Assembly: GCA_048772705.1 (NCBI GenBank)
Contig: JBLWGC010000143.1
Location: 103,969 to 167,968, forward strand
DNA from: Leidyana gryllorum EB-2025a
Lineage: Eukaryota > Apicomplexa
Direction of reading: 5' to 3'
DNA: 64,000 bases
Part shown: one piece after another, positions 33,101 through 46,509 of the stretch
How positions within the stretch are numbered: the first letter of the stretch is position 1
How the letters are laid out: each line of letters starts with the position of its first letter
Position numbers and translations under genes: made by a program
The notes under the pieces: generated by a model
The model's input: only the letters and a program-made list of their open reading frames with translations
Told to the model about the DNA's origin: nothing
Database searches by the model: none

Positions 33101-36100
33101 GCCTTTCGACGCTCATACTCCATGTACGGAGCGGGAGACCGAATGTCTCCTCCGCCTCCGTAACGAGGCCCTCCTCGCTTGTGGGACCACCCCTTGGCTA
33201 AGAGGGTGCGGCTCAAGCCTTGACTTTGTGTTTGCCAGTCTCTGAGCAACGAATTACGTTTCTGTGCCCGACGCCATCCTTCCGGCAGATAGCCGGATTC
33301 GGCCGTTTCCCACAGTCGGCTGACTTCAGTTTCCGTCGAAGGACCCCCCTGCGCGGTTCCATATCGCCTGCTACGTATGAGTCGGTAATCTGACTCCAGT
33401 CTGCTCGATGAACTACGATCTCCTCTTCTCAAGAGACCTATGGCCGACATGTGATCTCCTGTGGCAACGGATTGCAGGTCGAGGGGGGTAGCGGCGTCAG
33501 TGAAGATAGACCCCCGATCTTGTTCATCCGCAGTTTCCATCATGGCTAACTGGTCTCGAACAGAGTGTATAATATGGATACTTGGCCATCGAATCTCTTC
33601 AACTTCCTCTGCACAGCTTTTCCATCACGCAAGAATCTAAAATCGACTCACCTTCACCAGTCTTCACTCCATTATGGCCCTGCATACCCGCCACCATTGA
33701 GAACATGCGCGACTCTAACAATGCATTGGCTCGGCGGCTGCCATCCTGCGGTGTTGTGACGCCAGTATTCCCTTTACGCTGGAGGAGTTCACGAGTCACA
33801 TGCTCAGACAGCAGCAAAACACAGACGCCAAGGAAGGATGGGCGTAACGTGACAATTGGGTTCTTGACTTGAAGTGAAGTCCGCATACACGGACGATTGT
33901 GACCAGCATCGGTGCTCGGAAGCTCGAAAGCCGGTTCGGTGAATAGCTCATGCACAACTATACTACCCGACGTCTCATCCTTGAGTGCCAAACGTGTGTC
34001 CAGTTGCTCGGTGTCTTCCAACGACATCGGCTCCATCGAGAAGGCGATATCTGGAGCACGATCTCTGTTCTCGGGGCTGAGATCTGGAGTCTCTGTCAGA
34101 CATATGGTCCCCGGATCATCATGTTCCTCGAACACCGTTGGCGTTTCTCTGGCCACCAGATCATGCTCGAACCTGAGGATCCGACTGGCTTGGCGTGCTG
34201 GATGGGAAACGAACTCCAAGATTTCCATAGATCTGATGCTTCCGCGAGCAGAGTGCTTTGTGCCGGAGTAGGTGAACAAGAACTGTTCAGCAGCCAGACT
34301 CAGTATCGGTGCCTCGGTTGTGTCTCGCAAGACAAGGGAGAAGGCGTCCACTTTGGCTGCTACATATATGTGTTGTTTCTCGCGGACAGCATCCAGGCTC
34401 TCCCATTCTAGTATTGGCAACGACGCAAACATTGAGGCCAAATCCGTTGATAGTCTGTACGACTTTGAAGGCACCTGTCCTCGTCTGTTGGTGGCAACGC
34501 CAGTCTTGCTGGAGACCAGTAGCATCGATTGGGACATCCTCGATGGTAATACGGCACTGCTGGCCCTTTCAGCTATGTTTGTATCTTTCGCACTGTTGAG
34601 CGGGATGGTTCCCATCAGGTCACTTAGCGCATGCTGATCACGCGGGCGGAGGGGCACTACCCGTCCAAGACCGGGTATTTCAGCACTCATATTCCGACGT
34701 AGCGCCCGCCAAAGACTGGGATGCACTTCCATTTGCGGAATGAGCGCCGTGAAGAGGACAAATCGTTTGGGCTGTTTGGAAGCAGAAGATGCTGAGAGGC
34801 CACCGTCCTCATCTGTGTCTGGAGTGTCGATCTCGCCGTACGCCCGACTCGAGGGCATTGACAGATTGGACCAGAAACTCCCATTTGCCACAATTCTGTG
34901 CTTCTCATCTTCGCCATGTGTCGTAATGAGCCTTCGGCCCCTCGAGATGTGCACTTTGCCCCCAATGAATGTCCCTTTGCACCGCAGGACAACGCACCCG
35001 TCAACCCGTGCTGAGTCCTCAATGAGTCGTGTGGACATCTCGAGAATCTCTCGAGGCGGCATAGGGTACTTGAGATATACATATGTTGCCAAGCGCACGT
35101 CTCCCAGGTGCATCTCCAGCGGGGCGGGAATTAATGGCTCGGGGTCCAACAGAGCACATGTGGGGCAGGTCAATTTGAGATAAGGCAGCCAACACACTCG
35201 ATCGCCAATTTTGGGACAGCGTGCTCCTCCTGTGTCGCTTCGCTTGAAGCTGGCCAACTTGGCCGCCATTCCATACAGTGTCTGAGCCCGTCTTCCCCCT
35301 GTTGGGCTCCGGAGAGTGCCTCCGGTTCCGCTCTCGCGACCAGTGGCCACAAGGGTCGGAGGATCACGTTGCGAAGGGCTCATTCGATCGAGTGGCACTA
35401 CTCTGGAAGCGTCGTTCTGTACCGTATCGTCATCTTCAGCGGCCTGAGAGCCGACGGTATACGAAGCCATCATGTCGGTGGCCCAGTCCTTCAGCAGTAA
35501 GAGCTCAGCGAACCTCAAGTTGAACTGGCTGGCGGACATTCGCGCTAAGACGCAACTGAGAAGCCTCTGTTGACACGGAATGTAGTCTCCTTTGCTCACC
35601 GGAACTCTATTTTGAGAGACGGATGACCCAAGCGTTCCTGTACCATCATTTCCATCCGCTGGAGAACCGGTGTTCTCCGCTGGAACTCAACTGCAAGCCA
35701 ATGATGAAGAGCCCCACTCTCGAGACGGTTGCTCTCCTTCAAGAGTTCAGTGAGCTCGTCAATGCTCATCTGATCGAAAGTGCCTTCGAAAGGTTGGGGA
35801 AGACTGCAATTCACATAATGTCGCCAAAAGCGCCCTCTCCCCCCAGTACTCACTCAAAGCCATAGGGTCCCAATCGTTGATATTTGGTCAGTGTGATCAT
35901 TTCGACTGCATCGATTTCCCTCAGTCGGCTCTTCGGAGCCATCCAGTGTGCATCCAGTCTCTGCACAGCGGTTCTCTTTCGTCCCTGTTGGTTCGAGGAG
36001 TCCCTCCGCTTGTCCTCACAGAAAGGATCTACAACGGGCGCTTGAAATATGAGTGTCCCTTGGGGGCCCAGGAGTCTCATACTCAGCAAGTCCAATGCTC

Positions 36101-39100
36101 CAATTGAGCCCCAAATGCCCCCGAGATTCAGCCCAGTGATGCATAACAGCGCGAGCTCGGCCTCTGCACAGAAGTGATGATCATTATGTCTTCGGACTGA
36201 CACACACACACACACCTGTTCGCGTTTGAAGTAACTTGACCCGCACGCTGGTGATATTGCAATGTATTCTTTGTCTCAACAAATGCCGACCGAAGCCCTC
36301 CTCCGAAGTCACCGCCCCTGCCGCCTTGCGCGCTGCCACGGTGGATTGCACGACTCGGGCGGTCAGTGTCAAGGACTGCAGATCGCCAACTTGGTCTAGA
36401 AGGGCCATAAAGCTCTGTCCACAGTTGCTGCCCAGCTGGAATATGCGTTGAATCCTATCCGGAGATAGACGGATCATTATGGGATGCACTTTGATCATCG
36501 TTTCGGTCAGCAGGTCGCTCTGAAATCGCGAGAGCCTATGTTTCACATTTAGATTTGGCTCTCACCTCTGCCAGGAACAGAGTTCGTCCGAGATGACGAG
36601 TCGCTATTCCGCTCAGAACGCCATAGCGTTCCAACGGGGTGAAAGGGAGAGATGAGCTGACGGCATCGGGAGTCATCTACGACAGAACGAGACAAGTTGG
36701 ATGGACACATTTGACTCTTCCTACCTCGACAGAATGTTCTTGCAGTGGTCCTGCAGAGGCGACAACTCCTTTCTTCTTCTGTGATGACATGGCCTCGTGA
36801 CGCAGAAGCTTATCGGCCTCTTGTGTTGTCGCCAACGAGGCGTCGTCTCTGGCGAATAATGTCATCTTGGAGTTTCCAGCGGCATCATTTATACGTCCGC
36901 CTCCGACTCCGCCGGGGCCACTGCTGGAACTCTCGACCTCGATGACGGCGCTGGCGATCGATAAACTGAAACGTGTTAGCGGGGGGTAGGATCTGGCGGT
37001 ATTGAGTCGTGGCCACTCAGAGACGCGTTTTCGATTCCAAACTGGAGCTCTTCTTTGAACAGCACTGGTGAGAACTGATTTGACTCTGCCGATCTCGAGG
37101 GTGAGTCGATCGCTGGGATCGAGCACACGGATCGATCCCTTGGAGACTTCGAGATCCACATGTAATGCTCGTAGGAATCGTGGGATAGGCGACAGGGTGG
37201 GCGCAATTTTGACGGGGGTATCAGCAGAGTGCGGTACGGTTTGATTGCCCGCCAAGGCGAGGCACCACTCGGGCGCTGTGGCACAAGGGTGGCCGACTTC
37301 CTCGAACACCAATTGTACCTTCTGCTTGGAACGCACGTGCGCGCGACGTTTCATAGGTGCCTCCAGAGTGATATATTCTCCATCGATCTTCCACGCATGA
37401 TGGGTCGCCTGAATACAGAATCTTTTAGTTGTTGGGTCCACAGACATTCCTCTCATGACTGGACGGAGATTGGTTCCCGTCTCATCCAAACTGAATACGC
37501 TATCAACAAGCATCAGAGCTTGGGGTGTGATCTCGTCCAAGTCTGAGCTCAGAGCCAGCAGCACCTTTTGACCCCAATCTTCAATAGTCACCGAGCTGCA
37601 GGATCCGAAGATCAAAGCGTTGGGTTTCTCAGCCCCGTCGTGCCCTCCCTGGGCGGTTGAGGCCCGTCGGCCTCCCTGTGATATGGGGCGAATCTCCACC
37701 AGCTTAATCAACCCTTGGAGCGAAGAGGCTCCCGTCCCTGCAGCGTCTCCTCCGAGACCTAGCGCCCGACCCGCTGTTCCCAGCAGGACGAGACGCTGCA
37801 TATGTTCCGGGAGACTGTCACTGGCTGTGTCTGGAGACGCTTGAGGGTCGTGTTGTGACCCAAGCCATCCATCTGCAGGTGTATTCAATGAGCGAGGAGT
37901 CAGGTCGCCCATTTGGTGTGAACTTCTGACCGAGTCGGAGCCAAGTTGGCTGCGAGACCCACTGCTGCGCACACTGCTGGGTGTCAGCCCTAAAGCTTGC
38001 CGCTTCTCCCCAGAAAACGCCGGACTGAGCATCTCCAAGAGAGATATGTCGTCAGTCCCAGCGAGATCGACCGTCTTTGTAGCTTCGGGGTGGGTCAAAA
38101 CAGCAGAGAGTAACGCCTGCTTATTGAAGCCCGCCACCAACGGCAGAAATACAGCGGTCATATATATGTCTCCCAACGTCGGGAATAGACTACAATCCAA
38201 AGTCACTTCGAAATTGGATACTTGGAGACGTGACGATTTATCGATGATATGTCGACTGGTTGGATCGAGGGCTCCCCCAAAGGGATCAGACTTGAAGTCG
38301 ACCGCCATGTTATCAAAGGTAATCAGGTTGCGGACCTGACTGGTCTCAGTCACAATGGAGTACGCATGCCCAACGTTCTCCACAGAGGATGACAAGGCGG
38401 GCTCATCGGGGCTTTCCGCCAGAGCTTCGTCCCCCCCATCCTCTGTCAGTGGAGTGGTGTCTGCCGGCGATGGACTGTGTTGCGTCGTAGGAGAGTCTGG
38501 AGTGCTCGCGCCGATACCCGACACATCACTATATCCTGACGCCTCGATTTCGGCCTCAGGCATCACCGATACAGATCCTCTCTGGACCCCAATCGAGATC
38601 GATGACTGTCCGGTAATGCTAGTTGCCATGTGCAATGTCAATTGAACACCCTGACGAAAGCCAGAGAATATGGCGATGTGTCATTCCACGCAGTGACCCG
38701 ACTCACTTGGAGATTAGCGACCATTTGCAGAGTGCTGGTGCTCGCTTCCGACAGCAGGTCGTGGTCCATGGGCCCAGCGAAGGTCGTCGAGGAGGTATCA
38801 CTGCTCTCCTTACTCAAAGTCCCTACTTCGTCAGCCGGCAGTTGGGAGTTTGAGTCCCAGGCTTCGTGCTCTCGCCCAGATGATAGGGGACTGGCTCCCC
38901 CCTGGTCACCCAGGGCACTCGTGTGAAGAAACACATCCGACGGCACGCGGAACATTGGTAACGGATCGTGTGTTCCTGCAGTCTCCATGCGAGCCGTCTC
39001 GTGCCCCTGGTGCTTCAAAGACTCAGAAGCCGACTTGGACTGGATGTTGCTGCCAATCGGAGATAAGATGAAACAGAAACTCTTGCAGTTGAGTCTGATG

Positions 39101-42100
39101 CTCAGAGTCTTCGGTTTCAACAAGGGTTCCATACACAGACTCAGCGCCTGTTCAATCTCCAGATTCCGTCTGCAGGCATCCCAGGTTTACCTAAGAACGA
39201 TCAATGCAGCACTCGAACTCACCTGTCAATCTCCCGCTCGTCTGTTTCAATATCACGGATTGTTTCTTCTCCATTTTCCCTCTTATTCGCCATATACGGT
39301 AAGCCCAGAGTTTGGAACAAAGACTTGAGAGGATTGGATTTCGATTGTCCTTCATTTCGAATCAGCAAGTTGCTATCCTCCCCGTGAAGACTCGGAGGGA
39401 TGCCTAGAATCCCCATCGCATTAGAGAGGTTAGAAAAGACGCGCTGAAAGTATCACAGTCACCGCAGATCAGATTTCGCCTCAAAACTCACCTGATTAAG
39501 TTGATCTACAACAAATCGATCTCCAGCGATAGTCCAGTCGGTTGGGGGTAAGAAGGGGAAGCTTGGGGCCGGCAAACTGAGGCTCACGGGGAATATCATG
39601 TAGATACGCGCACAGTTCTCCCAACACGAGACAGCCGAGTTGCGAGTGTCACAAAGGGCTCCCAATGAAAGAAGCGATGGCTCGGATGCACGCAACGTAC
39701 ATCCCCCTATGTTGAGGGAGAGGCCACCCGCTTCGTAATAGTAAGCAGTAATGAAAGACAAATTCGGGTCTGCGGCTCCGACTTCAGCCGTATGACTCCA
39801 GAAACAAACAGCTGCGTGGCAAAAGAACGGTTGCAAGCCGCTAATAGCTCACTCACCACGTGGTAATAGCGGCTTGGGATGCCCACACACGAGCTCCAAA
39901 CTCCCAAGTGACATTCCCATCACGAGATCAGAGCGGAGTTCTCTGGCGTGGGCGGGTTTCTCGCCTCCATGGAGCGTAGAAGTCGGTATCTCGTCCGAGA
40001 ACATCATCACTCGGCGACTTCGTGAAGGCGAGTGTCCCGCCAGCGCTCCCTTACGTTCATGACTTGTCATCAAGGTGCTCCCATCAGTGATTGTTTCACG
40101 TCCACCAGCAAGGCCGGCCTCGAAACATAACTGGCGAAGACTCAAAGTGAAGATACTGGGATAAAAGCTCGAGATTCCCCCGAATGCTGGCCCACCATCG
40201 CCCAAGAGTCCAGGGTGACTGATACTGGTGTCTCCAGGCGTCCGGGGGTCTCTGGGGCTCGGGCTCAGACCGCGGTCGCGATATATGTTGCGGAATGCGT
40301 CAGTTCCCAAATGGATCGTAAAGTTCTCGAATTCAGCGACGAGATACCAACGGAAGTGTTTCATGAAGATTCGGCCCATTTCCTGTTCGATCACCTAAGA
40401 CCGCCCTGAGTGGATGAAGAATGCCTTTAAACTTACCATCAGAGCATCGCTTTCATTCGTTTGATGCAACTCGAATGCCGTTACGTCCTTTCCACCTTCC
40501 GGATGTTTGTCAAAGTCGTCTCGATGCCGCTTGGGAAGCAAACGAGGGCCCCGATCGCCTAGCACTCCTCGCACCCTCTCTGTCATATTCGCAACCACAT
40601 TATTCCCCATCTGCCAGAGAGGAGCCGCAGCGTTGACTGTGTGACCTCCCCCTCGGAGTAGAGAGACGACCTTCCCTCGAAGATTGTGCAAGTACCCAGT
40701 GGCACCGCCGATTGTGTGCTTGTGATCTCCATTCTCCGCCTGCGAAGCGCTCTTGGAGTTTCTGAAAAGAGGATGGCTTACGCCTAATGGCTGAGGGGCC
40801 TGTAGTGTCACATCGACGTCCATCAGATCGGGAAGTAAGTACTCCTCATCAGCTTGGTAGAACGCAGACTCGTAAGAGGTGTCCCTGTTTCTACCTTCAC
40901 GTCTCTTAAATCCACTGAGCTTGTCAGCCCAGGCTCGAAGTCGTCCGGGTTCCGCGGGTGGATCTGGCTGAAATCTATAGACGAACACAGCAAAACACGA
41001 TCGAACGTACCACATTGTCCAGGAAGGTCACAGGGGGGTTAGCTAGAAAGGCAGACATGGCCGACAGATCTTCTGGGAGCTTGCGTTGTCGTCGCTGATC
41101 AATACGACGTCGGAGGGGCTTTGAGAGTTGGCCCAAAGCTTCGTGGATTGCAGCATAGGCCTCTCTCATACCCAATCCCCAAAAGTAGTGTTCATCTGCG
41201 TCGGTTTTCGTAGCCTTTCTCCGTCGAACTGGTTCGGTCCAGTTCTGCACCCATAGAACGTTTTCAACAGCCGAAAGCTATCAGCGGAACTCACCAAGTT
41301 GCTATCGTAATAGGTACTCTCAGCGAGGGCGGGGTCTCCGAGAGCACACCGAGTCCAGAAGAGCAGCAAACTTTGGGGCACGGAGGGGTCGTGGATGTAA
41401 TCTTCCATAGCCTCCTCGAGAGTATCCTTAAGATTCGGATACAGCTGAGTCAGCATAAATGTTCACTTGCGCTCGTCAACTCACCGAGCGAAGAACAAAC
41501 TGACGGACTCGAATCATCTGGACCGCCCGCACCAACAAGCAATAGTCTTTGCGCGCTTGGAGTAAGTAGCTGACGTAATCACTTTTCCACCAATACTTCA
41601 ATGGATCGGACGCTTCTTGACAGAACCGAATACATCTGACGGCATAGCGCCACCATTCGCGTGCGTTCTCCTTGCAAGGCCGATTCGCCGGTCTCCTGCA
41701 GATAGTCGGCATCAACGGAGCCAACTGACAAGTCTGGTCACGGAATCTTGCCCAATGCTTGGCGTACATCTCCACGTAGGGCACAACATGCATAAGGCCA
41801 AGCGGCACGTGGATTTTCATATCCGAGAGCGACAGTTCAGCAGATACTGTGGCATCCATGTCGCTATCGGGGCTCCGACAGCCCATACGAATCCTCTCTG
41901 AGGTCCCAGTCATGTGGCCGACGACACCCGGGCGGAGTGTGTGTTACCTGGCGCCAATACATATTCCGTGGTGTTGGAGACATACTCCTGATACACTTTG
42001 CCATCATCCTCTGTGGATGTGTATCCTGGGATCAGCATAGGGGTCTGGTGAAGTCGCTGTGTGAACAAGGCTCCCAGCGAGTCGAATCGGTTTCTGTGAG

Positions 42101-43303
42101 GCAGAGGGCTCGCGTACAGTTTCTCGTCCTGAGATTCACTTACGGTGTCGGCGAGCTGGAAGCGGTCTGCCGTGCTCTCGCCCGTCTCTGAGGCAGCAAG
42201 CGAGGAATTCCTCCACCCATCAAACAAACTTTGGTCTCGGGCCGTACACCTACGCAGCCAACCATCAGTGATTGAGTCGTTGGAGGTAAGGCCCACCGTA
42301 GTTCTCCATATAGGCATCGGCTCCGAATTGGTAATTTCCCGTTGGCCCCTCGGCAGGACGATCTAAATGAGGTGCCGCCCAACAGGGATCTGCAGAGAGG
42401 TTTGAGAGATTTCGGGTGTTTCTCCATAATCATTACCCAGCAGTGACAGCTCTGCAAAGCCTTGAGAATAACACAAGTGCTCTTCCGGGCGGAAGTAGAC
42501 ACATACCACCATGGTCAATTCGCGACGAGTCACAGAGGGGTCGTCGTTGTCGGTTACAGTTTGAGGGCTCGTGTAAGTCAGCGAGGGGCACACGATGCCA
42601 AGTGACGAGGGGCACAGAGGTCGGAGCAGAGTGGTTTCTTGCCCCGGGCGCAGTATCTCAGGAATGAGCTCGAAGCGAATATGTACATTTCTGCAGCCTG
42701 ATATGGTGGTAGTGGCCCCCAACTTACTTTACAGACAGACGTATGCGGGAGAATAACCACTGCAAGACATTCTTCATGAAGAAGGCTTGTACCCCTCCCT
42801 CCTGTGGAGCTTCTTCTCTGGCCCGCTTGCGTGCACGACTCTCATCGGTCCAATCGAGCTTTTCCCATAACCTTTGAACTTCCCGTTGTCGGGTTTCCTT
42901 CTCCAGATTGGCTGCTTGCTCAGGACTCCAAGCGCTGGTGGGGCTGAGGGCTATAGTACTATCTGGGTGTCCACACGTTCCGTATACTCACATAAAACCA
43001 GAGCGACATCTTTCACTTGGACTTCGATAGCGCTATCTTGGCGCAGTGGGTTCCAGGGGATAGCCACTGAGAGTTTCCCTATGTCTCCTCGAACAGATAC
43101 AGGGAAGTCGAGCACACGAGACAGCACATCAGGTTTCAGCGTGAGCCGTTTCCATTCCAAAGGCCCTGTCTGTCAGGGCAACGCGACAGTACCATGTCGA
43201 GATAGATGATATGGCTTACATCATGGCGTTGAGAATCAGGTGCAACAAAATACTCCGCTAAGACATCCTCTATCACCTTAGACAAGTAGCCTGCGATGCT
43301 CAT
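24184..43303 (-). CDS. VPS13: VPS13-like bridge-type lipid transfer protein
   Basis: One gene of 19.1 kb with many 37-60-nt introns; I estimate 5,500-5,900 aa. The chorein N-terminus starts at 43303 (MSIAGYLSKVIEDVLAEYF) and continues LTLKPDVLSRVLDFPV, GDIGKLSVAIPWNPL, then NVHIRFE near 42700, the classic VPS13 opening. Near 31400 is the conserved VVDWEAFIDPWTLTV. VAB-like repeats follow at about 31.1-28.5 kb (LLIRNRTGSFVV; DFSSALHVENYSP). A C-terminal helical region and a PH-like end (PLAVTPWEKIRGLQV) close the protein. I checked frame continuity across introns near 38.7, 36.6, 33.6, 30.05, 29.75, 28.5, 26.8, 25.8 and 24.8 kb. One intron near 36200 holds a CA microsatellite. VPS13 proteins move phospholipids at organelle contact sites. 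Confidence 0.88.
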
Positions 43304-43399
43304 CTCCCATTTCTCAAAACAATTCTGTCTGGGGGTTTAGTTCAGTACTGGTTGGCTGGCATCATAAATCAAAGTCAATGGAGTCAAGCCTATTGATGT

Positions 43400-45367
43400 T
43401 CAAACGTTCGCGGGGTGAGGAGGAGAAGCCGCGGCGTCGAGAGAGGGAGGTGTGTTGTCTGCGGTCCGACTGTCTCGCTCCCCTTTACGTGGCTCATCGT
43501 CCGCTTGGGTCTCGAGTTCCATTTGTGGCTCATCCTGCCTCGGGGGCTCCACCCGCTCCACAGAGATGCCAAAGGTGTTGAGCAGGGTATTGTTGATGGT
43601 GGCATCAACAGGCAAGTCAACCTCTTTATCGATCTTGACGTATTGGGTTCGAGGCCGGTCGTCTCCGAACTTCCCAGCCGCTATCATATCGGCTAACCGT
43701 TTCTTCTCACTGTTCGTGAATGAAGATCAATTGTCACCGGGGATCAACAGTTCACCTACCTGTCGGAATTAGAACTTCGCACACGTCTCAATGCTCTCAG
43801 CACATCCTTATTTCCCGGTTCAATTCTGTCAGCCCGATTATACCACATCTCGGCATCGGCTAAATCCTCCTGTTCTTCTTTGATTTTGCCCATCAAGTAA
43901 CAGGCCTTTGCATTATCCGCGTGGGCCTGTAGGAGCGTTTTGAGGGCGCTCTCTGCCTTTTGAAATTGTCCCAATTTGGAGTATACCAACGCTTGATTGC
44001 ACCGAACTCTCGCCTCTTGGGCACTTCGGAACTTGCGGTCATAATCTGATCCCTGACTTTCACTCAGCACAATCGCCGCATCTGAGTAGATGCGCTCTGC
44101 CCTCAACAAATCACCGATGCCAAAGTATCTTTTCGCTATATCCTGGACGTGGTCCACATATTCGAGTCGGGCCTGCTTGTGATAGTTCTGCATTCCATCC
44201 AATCACGCATTTTGTCATCGCCCGAAACTCAGAACCCCACTTACGCTCGGCTCCTCTGTCGCATAAAGCTCCTCAAGGTGAACATTGCGGGCGGTGATCC
44301 TCTTTCCGGCATAGCGTTCCAGATATTGGGTCATATCGATACTCGACGGGATCAGTTTAAAATGCGGATCCTTGACTCCCGGGTCTGTCTGCAAGTCGTC
44401 GGGATCGATGATCTTTTTACGCCCAATCAGAGGATCCGATTCCGCACCATCGAATACTTTACTGATGTCTCCTTTCATATAATGCCCGCCTTTGCCCTGC
44501 TTCTGGCAGAGCTCTTCTTCCTCCTTGCTGAGGCTATAGGGCCCAAAAGCAGCTTCTGGAGACATATTGATAGTCCCCACTTGGCGCACGGCCACTTTCA
44601 TCACACCCATGTCCAGTCCCGGGATCACGTCTCCGGCGCCAATGGTGAACATATGGGGAGAGCCCATCTTTCTGGTGTCATAGATTAGCTCATTGTCGTC
44701 CGAGGTCTCGAGGCGGTAGTGGACAGCCACGACATCGAGGTTGGAGGGCTTCCAAGGCGAGACTTTCACGCGTTGACTCAGGAACACAGTGCACTTTGGG
44801 GACTCATCCGGCCAAGCCTCCATCACCACGTAGTAATCGTGCAGAGTCATCTCCACGAGCTGTCAACGATGTCTTGACTTTGAGAGAGAGAGAGAGAGAG
44901 AAGCTATACCCACCAGTTCCTTATCATTGAGAAATTCGGGATGAGTCTCTTGAGGTAGTCGAATCTGGAGACTCTCATCAATGCGCATGGTACGCAGAGT
45001 TGGATAGAGCACATTCTCCGCGAGCCAACCATCCACGAACCGGTTGTCGATCTCGACTTTCTTACTCTGGACGTCCTGAAGTACTTTGCTCTCCTCGTCA
45101 CCGGCCCCGGGAGTGCGTGCGGACACTTTCCAACTTAAGAGTGCCCAAGTGGAGTCTCCGAAGAAGAGTGACCCCCGCTTGGCGGGAGTCACAACTGACA
45201 GTGTCCATTCTCCCTTCACTCCCACCGGAATAGCCTGTTTGATCAAAGTGTGAACAAGAGGAGAGCGGGGGGGGGATGGGTACCTTGCCCACTTCGCCAG
45301 TCCGATTGGCGGCGAAGAAGCTGACGTGGTCTCCGCCAGATGCTGTTGGAGAGGAATCACCGTCCAT
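43400..45367 (-). CDS. FKBP-type peptidyl-prolyl isomerase with TPR domain
   Basis: Five exons (45367-45284, 45234-44914, 44859-44245, 44187-43760, 43709-43400) give 585 aa. A degenerate first FKBP-like module spans exons 1-2. The second has the canonical core FTIGAGDVIPGLDMGVM and a strand ending EAAFGPYS, so it may be catalytic or ligand-binding. Exon 4 encodes about three TPRs, with ARVRCNQALVYSKLGQFQKA and AKACYLMGKIKEEQEDLADA, the layout of FKBP51/52-like Hsp90 co-chaperones. The last ~80 residues are acidic and Pro-rich. The intron at 44913-44860 contains a (GA)n run. The start is 76 bp downstream of the P0 stop, and the stop is 96 bp before the VPS13 start. Confidence 0.9.
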
Positions 45368-45443
45368 TTTTTGATCGAAATGTTCAACAGAGCACGGACA
45401 GGTTAGCAGCTGACTCGAGAGACGTACAACACCAAAAAATTGT

Positions 45444-46382
45444 TTAATCGAAGAGACCGAAACCCATGTCGTCGTCCTCCTCCTCTTCCTCCTCCTCAAC
45501 CTTAGCCTCAACTTTCTTGTCCTCAGTGGCAGCAGCAGCGGCAGGGGCGGCAGCAGCGAAAGCACCCGGGTTCTCGAGGGCAGCCTTGAGAGCCTCAAGC
45601 TGGGGGAAGATGACATCAGTCTCCAGACCAACAGCAGCGCACTGTCTGAAGGCAGACACGACGGAGTGCACAACAGAGGGCTTGGTGGGCACAGAGGCGG
45701 CCAAGGAGAACGCGGCAACCAGCTGAGCGGCGTCGGAGACACGCTTGACCAGACTCTCGGGCTCGATGTCGAGGACGGAGGCGGGGTAGCGAGCACCATC
45801 GTCGTAGATGGTAGTGGGCTTGAGACCGTACGAGAAGGGTTTGATGTTGAGCTTAGTCAACAGGACAGCCTGGGAGGCAGTGACACGCTCGCCCTCCTTG
45901 ATGACCTGAACTTCGTTCTGGATTTCAATTTGACCCTTAACGATCTTGGTGGCGATTTGCAGCGCCTGGAAGAAAGAGGTCTGACCCGGGTCCATACCGG
46001 TAGGTCCGGGAGGAATGGACACAGACAGAGGGGCCACGGCACCCTGCTTGGCGGGGGCGGGGACTCTGTGGGAGAGGATGATCTTGCGGACCTCGCTGGC
46101 GTCCACCTTGCAGAAGACCAAACCGACGTTCTCCTTGATGAGAGGGAGGAGGTTCTCGAGAGCGGGGATCTCCTCGAAGTGACCACGGAGAGCGGTACGG
46201 ATCATAGTGTTCTTGCCCATGAGCAAAGTAGCCTTGTCACGGAGCGAGAATCTGATTTGGGCCATCTGACGAGATCCAACATTGTCAGCCTCAACGATGA
46301 GGATTTGGGTGTGGTTTCTGACGAGGTCAGCAAGCTTGGCGAAGTACGCCTGCTTCTTAACGGAACGTGCTCCAGCGGACAT
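45444..46382 (-). CDS. RPLP0: 60S acidic ribosomal protein P0 (uL10)
   Basis: This intronless ORF of 312 aa matches the length of eukaryotic P0. It begins MSAGARSVKKQAYFAKL and has the rRNA-binding segment MGKNTMIRTALRG, the central GPTGMDPGQTSFFQAL and IKPFSYGLKP. It ends with an Ala-rich hinge and the acidic stalk tail EEDDDMGFGLFD that contacts translational GTPases. Codon use is strongly biased towards C-ending codons, which explains the long antisense open frames opposite it. The start at 46382 is chosen because the homologous N-terminus begins there. Upstream in-frame codons are probably 5' UTR. Confidence 0.98.
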   Translation of the reverse strand: MSAGARSVKKQAYFAKLADLVRNHTQILIVEADNVGSRQMAQIRFSLRDKATLLMGKNTMIRTALRGHFEEIPALENLLPLIKENVGLVFCKVDASEVRKIILSHRVPAPAKQGAVAPLSVSIPPGPTGMDPGQTSFFQALQIATKIVKGQIEIQNEVQVIKEGERVTASQAVLLTKLNIKPFSYGLKPTTIYDDGARYPASVLDIEPESLVKRVSDAAQLVAAFSLAASVPTKPSVVHSVVSAFRQCAAVGLETDVIFPQLEALKAALENPGAFAAAAPAAAAATEDKKVEAKVEEEEEEEDDDMGFGLFD

Positions 46383-46509
46383 ATTCAGTACGAGTGGGGA
46401 CTGCCAACTAAGTATGTAACCTGTGGGCAATCAAGTTTAGCCAAGCTCGACTGAAAAGACGCTAAAAAAATTGATCGCGGAGCCTTTGTTGAGGACGTTA
46501 TGTCTAGGT

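Noticed and set aside
44881-44901. (GA)n run between coding regions of the FKBP gene
   Set aside because: It is an ordinary short microsatellite within a 54-nt intron and needs no further explanation.
45666-46454. 262-aa ORF on the + strand
   Set aside because: It lies antisense to ribosomal protein P0 and is Leu/Gly/Asp-rich, as expected from the strong codon bias of that gene.
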